From Solanum dulcamara (Eukaryota > Streptophyta > Magnoliopsida > Solanales > Solanaceae): a stretch of 64,000 nt of DNA. The position numbers and the translations under genes were made by a program. Each line of letters starts with the position of its first letter. Within the stretch, counting starts at the first letter, position 1. The notes beneath the pieces are model-generated. The model made no database searches and was not told where the DNA came from. It saw only the letters and a program-made list of their open reading frames with translations. Where the stretch lies: assembly GCF_947179165.1 (NCBI RefSeq), contig NC_077238.1, forward strand, positions 59,601,257 to 59,665,256. The letters run 5' to 3'. Shown here piece by piece: positions 13,032 to 25,147 of this stretch.

Positions 13032-13451
13032 TTAGGCTCGAGTAGAGTGAAAGAGATGAGGGTAATATTTCATCACATACGCTTCTATTTCCCATGTAGA
13101 ACTCTCAACTTGTTGATTCCTCCAAAGGACTTTAACGGATGCAACTTTCTTGTTCCTCAATCTCTTGACTTGTTGGTCTAAAACTTCAATCAGAGCCTCT
13201 TCATAGGTCAGATTCTCTTCAACAATCACCATCTCCAAAGGCACTGTGGAACTAGGACCTCCCACACATTTTCTCAACATAGACACATGGAACACTGGAT
13301 GAACCATGGTCATTTTCAAAGGCAACCCCAACTCATAAGAAACTTTGCCAATATGCATCAAGATTCTATAAGGCCTTACACACCTAGGGCTCAATTTCCC
13401 TTTCTTACTAAACCGAACCATGCCATTCATGGGTGAAACTTTCAAATACAC
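13032..13451 (-). pseudogene. E2 integrase C-terminal domain and chromodomain-like tail
   Basis: A 139-residue open segment. The first half matches the chromovirus integrase C-terminal region (MVRFSKKGKLSPRCVRPYRI, then HPVFHVSMLRKCVGGPSS). The second half is the C-terminal module of Tekay elements (LDQQVKRLRNKKVASVKVLW, RNQQVESSTWEIEA, YYPHLF). In chromoviruses this tail is thought to guide integration to heterochromatin. It ends in a stop close to the 3' untranslated region. It is separated from the integrase core by a stop at 13452, where the normal protein would read through. Confidence 0.85.
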
Positions 13452-14390
13452 CTAATTGTGAACATTAAACTCAAGATCTCTTCTCCTAGTATCGGAATAG
13501 GACTTTTGATGACTTTGAGCCTTATTAAACCTTTCTCTAATAATTATCACTTTCTCTAAAGTGTCAAGCACCAAATTGGATCCTAACAAGGTCATCTCAC
13601 CTACTTCAAACCAACCAACCAGAGATCCACGTTGTATCCCACACAAATCCTCAAACGGCGCCATCTTGATACTTGAGTGGAAGCTATTATTATAGGCAAA
13701 CTAGATGAGAAGTAGAGATCATCCCAACTACCTTTGAACTCCAACACACAAGCCTTTAACATATACTCTAGTGTTTGAATTGTTCTTTTGACTTGCCCAT
13801 CTGTTTGAGGATGGAGTGCGGTGCTTAAATTTACCTTAGTACCTAGGCCCATTTGAAATGACCTCCAAAAGTGAGAAGTGAATTGGGTACCATAGTCCAA
13901 AATAATGGACAATGGCACACCATGAAACCTCACCAACTCTTGAATATATAACTTGGCATAGTCTTCAGCATTATAAGAAGTCTTGGCAGGTAGGAAGTGA
14001 GCCGGCTTAGTCATTTTATTAACAATTACCCAAATTGAATCATGACGCTTCTGCGTGTGAGGCAATAAAACTACAAAATCCATGTTCACATCTTCCCATT
14101 TCAAAGTAGATATTTCGATGTCTTATGCTAGGCCACCCGGCCTTTGGTGTTTGGCCTTCACTTGTTAGCAATTCAGACATTTGGACACGAACCTTGCCAT
14201 GTTCTTTTTCATGTCACCCTACAAATAGAGCTCCTTTAAGTCTCGGTACATTTTCATAGAATCGGGATGAATGGAGTATGAAGAATTATGAGCCTCTTCC
14301 AAGATCAAACTCCTTAAGCCATCCATATCTGAAATACCTAACTGACCTTGGTATTATAACACCCCATCTCCCCCTTGTGAAAAGGCCTCT
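13452..14390 (-). pseudogene. E2 integrase core
   Basis: The piece at 14104-13601 holds the retroviral-type integrase core: WEDVNMDFVV with the first catalytic Asp, ILDYGTQFTSHFW with the second Asp, and LHPQTDGQVKRTIQTLEYML. The catalytic Glu normally sits 36 residues after the second Asp, in SER; here that position reads Lys (QVKR), so the DDE triad is incomplete. A frame change near 13640 leads into the connecting segment at 13664-13452. The upstream zinc-binding region (14390-14110) has stops. An enzyme from this copy would not be active. Confidence 0.85.
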
Positions 14391-14424
14391 ACCTTCTTCT
14401 CCTTCACCAACCTCTTTAACTCCA

Positions 14425-15800
14425 CTAATGTTGGTCGAGGTCTTGCTTTGACTTGACATCCACCGCTAAGGAGGATTCGGACCCATTTTGAACAACCATA
14501 CCATAACCATTAGTACCACTTAACTTTACCCTTAACCTAGCCAACCAGTGAACATCTTTCACCAACTCCCTCTTGACTTCAACTATATTAGCCACACTTC
14601 CCATAGACACTCTACTAAGTGTATCGACAACCACATTAGCTCTACCCCAGTGATAATGCACACTTATATCATAGTCCTTGATGAGTTCTATCCACCTCCT
14701 TTGCCTTGGATTAAGGTTCTTTTGGGTGAACACATATTGGAGACTTTTATGGTCGGTGAAAACATCTACATGTACCCCATAGAGGTAATGCCGCCAAATC
14801 ATCGAAGAAAAATCAACGGCCGCTAACTCAAGATCATAGATAGGGTAGTTACGTTCATGCACCTTCAATTGCCTAGAAGCATAAGCTATAACTTTGCCAT
14901 TCTCCATCAAGAAACAACCCAACCCAATCTTTAAAGCGTCACAATAAATAATAAACCCTTCTAATCCTACTAGTAGAGTCAAAATAGGGGAGGACGTAAG
15001 TCTATCCTTCAAAGTTTGGAAACTCTTATCACACTCATCCGTCCATAAGAATTTTGCATTCTTCTGAGTCAACTTCATCATAGGATATGAGATGGAGCAG
15101 AATTCTTCAACAAACCTTCTATTATAACCATCTAGACCTAAAAAGCTCCTAATGTTTGATGGAGACAATACTCTAGGACAATTTTTGACCGCCTCCAATT
15201 TCTTAGGATCAACCTTGATTACATCACCGGACAATATGTAACCATGCAAAGACACCTCTTTCAACCAAAATTCGCACTTGCTAAATTTTGCAAACAATTG
15301 CCTATCCCTCTAAGTTTTAAGCACGACCCTCAAATGGTTCTTATGCTCTTTCTCACCCTGAAAGTAGATCAAGATGTCATCAATGAAGACAACAACAAAG
15401 GAATAAAGGTAGGGTTTGAACACACTATTTATTAGGTCCATAAATACCACTAGTGTATTCATCAACCAAAAAACTCATCATTACAAACTCAAAGTATCCA
15501 TACCTTGCTTGCAAAGTCGTCTTGGGAATGTCACATTCCCTCACCCTTTGTTGGTGATAGCCAGATTGAAGGTCGATCTTAGAGAAGTGACTTATCCCTT
15601 GCAATTGATCAAATAGGTTATTTATTTTAGGGATACTTGTTCTTATGGTCACTTTGTTAAATTGACAGTAGTCTATGCATATTTGAAGTGACCCATCCTT
15701 CTTCCTTACAAATAGCATGGGAGCACCCTATGGTGAAATACCTGGTCTTATGAATCCTTTTTCTAGCAAGTTCTTAAATTGTTCATTCAACTCCTTTAAT
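14425..15800 (-). pseudogene. E2 reverse transcriptase and RNase H
   Basis: RT is recognisable from [20 protein letters not shown] and [12 protein letters not shown] (15718-15425), then [13 protein letters not shown] near 15400-15360, the FIDD form of the YxDD active site. A frame break there leads into a 290-residue open segment (15297-14425) with the RT thumb ([21 protein letters not shown]), then RNase [40 protein letters not shown] and the closing [11 protein letters not shown]. The RH acidic residues are visible. Stops occur in the finger region and at the RT break. Order and wording match Tekay-type Pol. Confidence 0.9.
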
Positions 15801-16000
15801 TCCGTCGGGGCCATTTGGTAAGGAGGAATAGAGATAGGTTGGGTATCGGAGAGGAGATCAACACCAAAATCAATAGGTTGGGTATTGGAGAGGAGATCAA
15901 TACCAAAATCAACTTCCCTTTTGGGAGGGATAATAGGAAGGTCATCGATGAAAATATCGGGGAACTCATTTACTATGGGAATCGACTCAAGAGGTGGACT

Positions 16001-16340
16001 TTAGGATTCAACATCCCTAACCCTCACAATGTGATAGATGTAACCCTTAGAAATAAACTTCTGGGCCTTAAGACAAGAAATGAACTTACCCTTCACTACC
16101 ATAGCACGACCCTCCCATTCAAGGATGGACTCATTTGGGAATTGAAACTTGACATGATGAATCCTAAAATCTATGGAAGCATAATATGCATATAACCAAT
16201 CCATCCCAAGTATAACATCGATATCTACCATGTCAAGCTCTATGAGATCACAAGGGACAACTTTATACAAGATGGACACGGGACAACCCTTATAGACTTT
16301 TCTAGTCATGACCGCCTCACTAAGAGTGGTAGACACCTAA
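16001..16340 (-). pseudogene. E2 protease region
   Basis: The segment includes CDLIELDMVDIDVILGMDWL, the conserved second half of a chromovirus aspartic protease (normally FDVILGMDWL). The D-S/T-G catalytic loop should lie just upstream, where reading is interrupted at about 16337, so the active site cannot be confirmed. It continues toward RT through a linker containing a short duplicated GRDNRK-like stretch on the other strand (15830-15910). Confidence 0.75.
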
Positions 16341-16349
16341 TAAGGCTCT

Positions 16350-17625
16350 ACTTACATTTTGGGCAATATATCAAACCTATTGTCTATGAATGGAGTAACA
16401 ATCGACAAGTTTTCACTAGGATCTAACAATTCATATAGATAAAAAGTAATGACCTTTAACATACCGGTAATAACATTTGGTGCTTCCTCAACTTTTTGCC
16501 TCCCATGCAAAGCATCGAAGAGGTTGGTGCATTGTCCACCTCCTTGAGCTTGTTGACCATGAGCATTTTGTCCTTGAGGCCTACCACAAACACCACCTCT
16601 AGAATCCCGAGCATGATGACCCAGCTTGCAATATTTAAAGCATACATTGGAGCCCGCCAAGCACTTCCTTTTATAGTTCCTCTCATAGTTCTTGCAAGGG
16701 GGGAAATCTCGAGCCCCAATAGTTTCTCTTGGGACCATAGGACTAGTAGCCTTGTCCTTGTTGAACTTAAGAAGATGAGTAGTGTTGGAACCTTATCCCA
16801 CAAACTATTTCCCACCTTGGACCTTGCCATTGTTACCATAATCAAACCTTTGAGAGTTGAACCCTCCACCATCAGCTCTATCCTTCTTGAACTCTCTTTA
16901 TGTCTCCCTCAACTTCTCTACTTCAATTTTCTTTATGTAAGTCACTAACTGATAGATGTCCATCTCCTTGACCAATATGGTCGTCTTGCATTCCTTGTAC
17001 ACCAAGATTGAGACACCGAAAATGAACTTTCTCATCTTTGCTCGGGGGTCGGAAACTATGAAGGGAGCATAATTTGACAAATTAATGAATTTGAGGGCAT
17101 ACTCCCTCACACACATACTCCCTTGACGAAGGTTGATGAAATCTTGAGTTTTGGCCTCCCTTATTTCCAATGGAAAAAAGCGGTACAGGAAGGTACCCTT
17201 GACCTCTTTCCATCCTATCGACCCCATTTCTTCATCTCTATCAACAACCCATTGTTCTTACCAAACTCGTGCCACACTTTTGAGTTAATAGGCTGCTAGC
17301 TTGGCCTTCTCATTTGGAGTCATACCCATGATAGCCACAATCTGGCACACTCCATCAATGAACTTCATAGTGTTCTCATCTATTTTAGAACCATCAAATT
17401 CGGGCAGATTCATTCTTTGGAAATCTTGAATCCTAGAGGCCGGATTTTGTACTTGGGGAGGAGGAACACCTTTATTCTCTTAGTTGGCTACGTCTTGTGC
17501 CAACAATGTGATGATATTGCAAAACTCCGCATGGGTTACCATTTTCTCATGATATGGGGCATCGAGAACCATAGGAGCTTGGTCTGCATCTTCATTTCTC
17601 TTGGAGGTGCTCTTCCTTGAGGCAT
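16350..17625 (-). pseudogene. E2 gag
   Basis: Starts at a Met near 17625 (MPQGRAPP...), with many stops in the first 130 codons. The capsid-like core is open at 17227-16898: WKEVKGTFLYRFFPLEIREA, EYALKFINLSNYAP and DIYQLVTYIKKIEVEKLRE, standard Tekay gag text. The zinc-knuckle part (16738-16580) reads CLAGSNVCFKYCKLGHHARDS, where the last Cys of a CCHC knuckle is Ser. Gag and knuckle are in different frames. It is a pseudogene, closest in wording to Tekay/Del gag. Confidence 0.8.
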
Positions 17626-17832
17626 TATATATAGAATATAAAATGAGTCATTGGTTGGAGGAATACTTAGAACACTCTAAGGCACGACATTAATTTCAAA
17701 TAAGTGAAAACCTACCTAAACATCCCATAGTCTCCTATTCATAGTTTTGGTGCACTTCACAACCATGAACAACACCTTATTTGACGTGGCACGTTAGACT
17801 CTGAGGACCATTTCAAAAGCCTAGGACCTAGA

Positions 17833-19120
17833 TGTGACACAATGAATGAAGCACTCAGAGATACCTCACCCAAGCCTCTTAGCATTCATCGAGCATTTTA
17901 TTGGTAATGATAGTCAAAACAAGCAGAACATAAGAAATAATGGTACTAAGGGATTTGACTTACCATAGGAATCAAAGTCAACATAACATCGTACATTTAT
18001 CCAACCATACCTTCTAATTTAAAGACTTGGCGGGGGCTCTATACATGACATAAGCTAGATAGGTAGGAGTGTTATTCATGAAACATGGGAACTTAAACTT
18101 AGCCATGGGGAGGAGAGTGTGGAGCGACGTCGGTCCCTAAATGGTGATATCATGTAGGCAAAAGTATGCGTTAGTACTTTGAATCTACTAAGTATGTGAG
18201 TATGCTATTCAATGAAAAACATAAGGAAGACATTTATAAGAAATATGCATAAGTGAATGCATGCATGAGAAATAATCATATGAAACCTTAAAATATTTAT
18301 TTTGTGGGAAGATGATCATAACCAACATTTGAGACCATGCGAGCTATTAAATAGAATCCAACATAACCCCCTACGTTGGCATGTGGAGACTACTTGCCGG
18401 GTAGAACTCCATCAACCTTAATCATTTCTTTAACTTTAACTTTAATGGCTAATCGTGGATCCACTAGCCTAAACAACCTACAAAGGCTACTATGTTAGCG
18501 CATAGTTAATACAACATGAAACTTACTTAAGGACCCCTTAGGTTGAATCCTCATCTATATCCTACATTCGGTGCTAGGTCAATCCTATGGAATACATTTC
18601 AATATCATACTAGCAAAGACATTCATATAACTTAAACATCAAACCATCATTTGGTGGAATAGTTCATTAAAACCTTTCATTTGATTCAAGATGTGAGAAG
18701 TTTCCTTTAACATCGAATCCTTTCTTTGGCTAAGAAGCCCTATCAACATCATTCAATCATTTCATATGACTGCCTTAACATAAAACATTTGCTTCATAAA
18801 CTTTCATTCGGAGTCATGCTTTAATCTCAACTTTACTTTAACATAAGAAAACTAGGTGAGTTCATTTCATAAAACCTTCAATTGCATTTAAGGAATTCTT
18901 GCATGCATTAGAGTGATGGAAATGCATCAAATACACATTTTAAAACAACCAACCTTATACACCTTAAAACCACTTTCAATCCTTCATATAGGCACTTTAA
19001 TAAATCATTGTTTTCATAAAAATAAGAGTCAATATACATCAATATTAGGGAATAAACTTGAAATATATCATAATCCATTCATTTAGAGTCATCATGTAAA
19101 AGCCCATAAGAATTCATCAT
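17833..19120 (-). repeat. Probable E2 5' LTR remnant
   Basis: Non-coding DNA just outside the E2 gag leader. A TGTGACACAATG edge at about 17833 could be the LTR end, but a clean tRNA-Met primer site is not visible next to it. The segment is cut at about 19120 by the gag fragment of another element (E3). The assignment rests mainly on position. Confidence 0.35.
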
Positions 19121-19127
19121 TTAGAAT

Positions 19128-19607
19128 TTAAAACAATAAGTTATTATGAAGCAGCTCATAAAAATCAACAAGGAAATCATAAGCATACTCAGATTCAGTA
19201 CCCCTGAAGACCAGTGGTTTCAACTTCAAGAACTTAACAAAGACATCATGCTGGTCACTCCTCATTACCAGACGTATAGTCAATTGAGGAAATATGCTTT
19301 TTCCCAAGGGTGCCATCATGCGGGGAGCCACAACAGCTTCATGTTGTAATCTTGGTATATGAGGTGCTCCGAGAGCTTATCCCTGATCGGATAACCTATT
19401 GAGATAGGTGAGAACCTGGTGGATCATCTTTGGAGTAGGCTGGGGTGGTGTTTCTCTCTCATGAACCTACTCATTCTCTACCTCAACATCATCTCTAGCT
19501 ACCTCATCAGTCGGTGGAGGGGTCGTTGTTCTTTCCTTGGCTGGCCCAACTGCCTGGACCCTGCCCCTGGTGGGCTTTCTCTTGCGACCTCTACCACGGC
19601 CTCTCAT
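19128..19607 (-). pseudogene. E3 gag N-terminal fragment
   Basis: From a Met at 19607 the minus strand reads MRGRGRGRKRKPTRGRVQ, a basic RG-rich start typical of Tekay gag, then acidic-rich text with an in-frame stop. Further on (19331-19128) it gives KFLKLKPLVFRGTESEYAYD, FLVDFYELL, the start of the gag domain. It ends abruptly near 19120 where E2 sequence begins. It belongs with the primer site at 19880 and the LTR at 19895, so E3 is only the first ~2.9 kb of an element. Confidence 0.75.
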
Positions 19608-19879
19608 TTCTACTCCTCATTTGCCTACAGCCCCAACGGATGGCTTAGGTGCTCTTGTTGCTCTAGTTCTAACTATTTGTGAAAGTAAAGTGAAGAAGGT
19701 CAGATGCCAATTTGTATCACCTAGATACCAATTGGATTCAAGTAATAGCATAAAAGAAAGAAAGAATAGAGTTTTCCTAAAGTCCTGTAGCCTCTCGAAG
19801 AAAAGTAAAGGCGTCCCCGTACCATTCCGCAAGACTCTACTAGATTTGTCCTAGTGTGATGAGATCACTAAACCTAAGG

Positions 19880-19890
19880 TTCTGATACCA
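19880..19890 (-). promoter_or_regulatory. E3 primer binding site, tRNA-Met type
   Basis: Minus strand TGGTATCAGAA, four bases inside the LTR edge at 19895. It matches the initiator-tRNA-Met primer site used by chromoviruses (TGGTATCAGAGC) at nearly every base. Confidence 0.8.
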
Positions 19891-19894
19891 AGTT

Positions 19895-22107
19895 TGTCAC
19901 AACCCAAAATGGGCCATGAGTGGCACCCATACTTAACCTCCTAGATGGGAGAACCAACGATATAAGTCCCAACTTACATTAATGATTCAACTTATAAACC
20001 ACGATAATGATGCGGAAGCTCAACCTTATTAAATTCAGAAATAACAAAATCCACTAAAATCTATTACGTAACGTTTCCCAAAATCTGAAAGTTATTACAG
20101 AAGGACCTCTAAATTCTAAAACTAAGTCTGAAAATGTCAACACCAGAATAAATAAATAACAAAATATGTCCAAAAACTAAGGACACCATGCCATGACCGA
20201 GAGAATCCATCATGAGCTAGAACGATAGCTCACCCTAAAATCTTATAAACTGGAAACTGACTAGAGATGAGGTCTAGTTGAAGTCGGTGGAACACTCGCT
20301 GCACTCCACAAAATAAAACAAAGAAAAATACAAGTAAGGTCAGTACAGGATTAAGTAGATATCATCAGCCGACTCAAAATAGAAATCATTATGCATAAAG
20401 TAGTAGCGGGAAATCAACCATAGCACTTAACAGGTGGAAACCAACAAGATCAAGACCAAGTGACCACACAATGAACAATTACACATGACAACTCAGGCCT
20501 CCACATCACGCTCGTTTGGAAAATGAGTTATTGGAGATTGGGTAGCATTAAGTCATTTTAAGTTGTTCTCCTTTAATATTATTGTGCTGGAACGTGACAC
20601 TCGATCCAATAATACCGTGTCAAGAATGTGACACCCGATCCAATAATATCATATCAGCTCGTGACACCCGATCCAAATATACCATGTCAGAACATGACAC
20701 CCAATCCAAATATACCGTGTCGGAATGTGACACCCGATCCAAATATATCATGTCAGAACATGACACTCGATTCAAATATACCGTATCGGAATGTGACACC
20801 CGATCCAAATATACTTAATTTATCATTCTTTATTATTACTTTCCACTTTATTAATAATATTTCATCAAGCCTTTTTTATTCAAGGCATCACTTTTGATGG
20901 GGCAAATTAAAGATTATGGATTTTATGGTCTTGGGATTTCAGACCAATCACAACAACATACCAACCATCCAAACCACAATAATTAAATGAATGGTAAACT
21001 TCACATATTACTCAATGACTATCAATCGCTATTAAGAGTCTATCTATGATATAGAATAAAACCACAACCTACCTCAACCAAAAAACCGAAGTAAAGCAAG
21101 CTAATCCACCAATGTCTTTTCTTTCTTCAATGCCTCAGATCATTTTCAATCTATTAAATATATAATATTTATAAGTAAACTAATATGTAGACACCAATAT
21201 TATATATATGTTTAACCTAGACCCAATAACTCACCCAATTCTATAATCAATTTCTTGAAATCTCAAGACTAGGGTTAAGTCTTAATTCCGTCAAATCACA
21301 TAAATTTAATGGTATTCATAGAATACAATACACATAATATTTAATTGCTTATACTAATATACCGAAACTTGAATTATAATATGATAAAAAAAATAATAAC
21401 CAAAATTGAATCCAACTGATTACGAGACCAGTGGCAACAACCATGAATGCAAATCGATCCTTACCTATATAACAATATAACCAAAACTTAAAAAAAATAA
21501 AAAAATAAAAATAAAAAAATAAACAACAACTTAGATGCAGATGTGAAGCAATAAACTAATTATGTCGTCCATCATCTCTCAATCATTAATTAATCATAAC
21601 CAATAATTTGTCTCAAAACCTTAAGAATCCACATAGTACGGTGATAGCGGCAACATCAAGTCGAAAGATTATGTATACTCCCTATCCTCTAAGTAACAAA
21701 ATACATAAAATAGTATTAAAGATTAAAGCCCCCCCAACCATCAATATGTCTAAAACGAATTGGAACTTGATTAAGTTTTACCTGTAGTGACTGCTCTATG
21801 TTTGATGCCGGCAGGTAATTTTCTGCCCTTGTTTGTTTTCTTTTAAATAATTAGGGAAACTAATTATGAATTAATAAATAAATAATAGTTAAATCCCACA
21901 ACTTATTTTAATAAATATGGAACAAGTGGTATAACATATTAACTAAATTATCAATTTAGTCCACTAATTAAATTAATTATATAAACTTACCCCACAACTA
22001 AATAATTGTAGTTATCGACTAGTCCAAATACCCATTAACAATTTATGGTATGAGTCTTTTATGAAATAAAAGTTCTAGTTCTCAAAATGACCTAATGGAT
22101 CATTACA
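19895..22107 (-). repeat. E3 5' LTR
   Basis: A 2,213-bp LTR with TG...CA ends: plus-strand left edge TGTCACAACCC, right edge GATCATTACA (minus-strand start TGTAATGATCCATTAGGTC, typical of Solanaceae Tekay/Del LTRs). The right edge abuts EPRV reverse-transcriptase sequence at 22108, so E3 inserted into the viral copy; the other flank is lost. It contains a 33-bp repeat array and no gene. Confidence 0.8.
20594..20815. repeat. 33-bp tandem repeat, 7 units, in the E3 LTR
   Basis: Units of the form GTGACACCCGATCCAAATAT + ACCGTGTCGGAAT begin at 20594, 20628, 20661, 20694, 20727, 20760 and 20793, a spacing of 33 bp (34 once). Alternate units pair best with one another, so a 66-bp higher-order unit is possible. 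The multiple-of-three period yields open frames in several registers with an 11-residue repeat; these are artefacts. Confidence 0.9.
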
Positions 22108-22211
22108 AAAATGAAAGACAAAGATAAAATCATTAGAGTAAAACTAATGAGATACGGTCCTGAAGACCAAGAAGAATATCAAAACAAGATTAAAGAATTA
22201 TTAAGTCTTAG
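22108..22211 (+). pseudogene. EPRV copy A: RT gene, left fragment
   Basis: Matches copy B at about 43034-43130 (KDKDKIIRVK, YGPEDQEEYQNKIKELLSL region), upstream of the RT palm. It starts at the E3 LTR edge and stops at the solo LTR. The viral sequence resumes after that LTR with a CTTAG duplication. Confidence 0.9.
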
Positions 22212-25147
22212 TGTTACGACCCAACTCCGTAGGCTATGACTGGTGCCCGATTTGGGCACCCATACGTACCCTAAGCCCCACCGAGCATGTTAGCAGAATA
22301 AACAAATGTAGAAGTCAAAAGAGACCGCTAGAGAGCGCACAAAAATAAGTGTAGCATATGAAGGTCGTTAAGACCGTCACAGAACACAAGCCCAAAACAT
22401 ATATATATAACCTACATCACAAGTCTACAGACCTCTACAGAATGATAGCCTAGTCATATGATGGGACAGGGCCCCGTCGTAACCTTAACCAACATGTACA
22501 AAGGTACAACAGAAAAGTTAGTATCAAAATAAGGCTCCGGACAAAGGACCACTGCCAACCAACAGAGTGGATGTCCTAGGCGAGCAGATCAGCAAACCGA
22601 GTGTCTGTACCTGCGGGCATGAAATACAGCCCCCCCCCCCAAAAAAAAAGAGGATCAGTACGGAAAATATACCAAGTATGTAAAGCATGGATTGTATTAA
22701 GTAAAGTCATTACCAGAGCAGAATGTGCAAAAATGAGCAAAGTATCCAGAAATATCAAAATGCTTATCATAACCACAGATAAGGTACGCAGAAAAATATA
22801 TGCCATATTTGGCCCCATTATGGGACTCGGTGAATAAATCGTGGTTGTTGCCCTATTACCGGCGCCCCAGCACATCGTAACTTTAGAGTAGGGAATATCT
22901 CTATAACAGATCATATCATATCAGATGGTCATATCAGATCATATCATATCATATATGTACATGGAACATCATAACTCCATAAATCTCATGTACAGGTCGT
23001 ACCTGCCCCCTCACATTGGGGCACGGCGAACAATGCAGAAAAGTACGTATGAAAAAAATCCTGGCCCGGGCTCATCGAAGGAAGTATTGAGGCATCCACA
23101 AGTGGAGTAGTGAGAAACTATATGCAATTTAAATCATATTTGGGACTCGATGGAATAATCAAAATGAGCTATCATTCAAAATCAAGAAAAGAGTCATATC
23201 AAGTACCTTTTGAAAGTTACTATGGGTTATATCAAAATAGAACTTTTAGGAATCATATACACATATCAAGGCATAACAAATATCTTTTGGAAAATCAAGA
23301 AGTTGGCCATCCTAGCGGCTCTATGAATAGGAACTTCCTTGGAATCATATAAAAGTCATATACTTGCTTCATAAAAACCATGTCAACAAGGAAGATTAGC
23401 TTTACATATTTGTGCCAAAAACATGCCAAAAGAAGGAAACGTTAGCTTTACATACCTCTTACGGATTACTCTTAACACGTTCGCCTCGTCATCTCTTGAA
23501 CCTATTTAACATTAAATCAAGCGAGCATCCACAACCCTAGACTTTCCAGTGTCTTAAGTTACACACGATTATTCATAGAACTCATTTCCTTGCTCGTCTT
23601 CTCGACTAGTTCTTTAGCTAGTTAAGGGGTTAACGAAAATGGGGCATCACCTCCCCTATAACATGCCCTATCCGAATTTCCAATTAGATCCCTAATCACT
23701 ACATCCAACCAAAAAAAACAACTTGCAGCTCATATACAACTGAAGCATGGCAACATTACACAACATAAGCTCCAAAAAACTTGCTGAAAATTACGATACC
23801 AAAATAGGGTTTCTAGTCTTTATTTCGCAAAACCTTTAATTATACGAAACGAGGGGTCATGTGGATGAAACCATCAGCCACCACACCTACTTTAGAATAA
23901 TTTTAGTCCATGAAACACACCACCACACACCTGCAGCAGCACACCACAAGCACAACACCTTGCCTTGACTACAATTTAACTATAGCGACTCCATTTAGTT
24001 TGTTTCGAACGTCAAGCCCCTATATGGAATTTTTATACTTAAATACATATAAAAGGCGTAATACACTCCCTAAACACACCATAAACTTCAAGTTGAAAGT
24101 AAATACCTCACCTTACCCGAAATTGGCCAAAACTTGCCAAAAGTCGCCTTGGAAGTTCGTCTAGCGCGACTGAAATGTCGCGGCTGTTTTTTGTCCGCTT
24201 GGTACTGATACAAACCTTAAATTTATATTATTAACACCCTAATAACATGTTCAAACCCTTAAAAAACTTGGGAGAAGAGAACCAAGCCATACCTTGCTAA
24301 AACTTATCTCGAAAGTTCTCTTAACATGCTGAAAATTAGCGGACTGTTCCTATCTCTTCCTTGCTTCCCCAACATGAAATTTTACGGTATTAAAAACCTC
24401 TATACCACCGTAGGATACCTTAAATAATTAATTTACGGAGAAAAAATTGGGGCCTTACTTTGCATGGGAGAGAACCCGTAGCTAGTCTCTCTAGCTCCTC
24501 TAGTTTTCTCTCAAAATTTGGCTAAGGAATAGATGCTGAAATGAGATATTACTCATCCTAACACACATACATACCCTTTATTAGGAGGTGACACGTGGTA
24601 TCCCCCTAGGGGTGACACGTTGCATCCCCCTAGGGTGCCACCTCACGCCATGTAGCCTTCCATATGCTGCCACATGGCAGTGGGGACCACCTTAAGTAGG
24701 TGTGTCACCTACTTGACCCTAAGTAGGTGCATCACCTGCTTGTCCAAGTAGGTACATCACCTACTTTCTTCGAGTAGGCACGTCGTTTCCTTATTTCTCT
24801 TTCGTGAGATCGTAATCTCGTCTCACTTCAAGAGCCTATGTATTCCTTGCTACTTAAGCTCGACGTGTACTCAAGTAGCTTAGTATGTAAAATGTCCCAA
24901 GTAATAGCTTTCACAAGTAGGTCGAGTCCTATGACTCACTACTTAACCTTCAACTTCTTCCGGATTCTTATAACCCTATTTCCAATCTTCTCTTTTATGG
25001 AGTATCTCCTTTTCCTTTTCTTAGGATTATTTGATAGCATTATAGATTACCCGATTCACATGACGACTTCTAAGAAACTTAAGAGCCTTCCTAGAAACTT
25101 AAGAATCTTAAGAAGCGTCTCAAGATACCAAAGTACGGGGTGTAACA
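22212..25147 (-). repeat. Solo LTR of family 1 inserted in EPRV copy A
   Basis: A 2,936-bp LTR with TGTTACGACCC at the left and GGGGTGTAACA at the right, inverted 6-bp ends TGTTAC/GTAACA. It is flanked by a perfect 5-bp duplication CTTAG (22207-22211 and 25148-25152), and the uninterrupted site is present in copy B at about 43125. No internal region is left, so the insertion has reduced to one LTR by recombination. A C/A homopolymer run sits at 22627-22647, and AAGTAGGTG hairpins at 24693-24785. Confidence 0.92.

Larger units (their letters stand above)
12459..19120 (-). mobile_element. E2: Tekay-like Ty3/gypsy chromovirus, broken
   Basis: Minus-strand element with domains in the order gag, protease, RT, RNase H, integrase, chromodomain-like tail, which is the chromovirus order. 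From the right: 5' LTR remnant about 19120-17833, gag 17625-16350, protease near 16336-16000, RT 15800-15200, RH to 14425, INT 14390-13452, chromodomain 13451-13032, polypurine tract 12801-12789, and the first ~330 bp of the 3' LTR to 12459. Many stops and frame changes break it. Both outer ends are cut: the left by a family-1 LTR, the right by the E3 gag fragment. Confidence 0.8.

Noticed and set aside
16496..16948. 150-residue plus-strand ORF opposite E2 gag
   Set aside because: Antisense to recognisable gag text; no independent support.
20582..20818. ORFs encoding an 11-residue repeat on both strands
   Set aside because: By-products of a 33-bp non-coding array whose period is a multiple of three.
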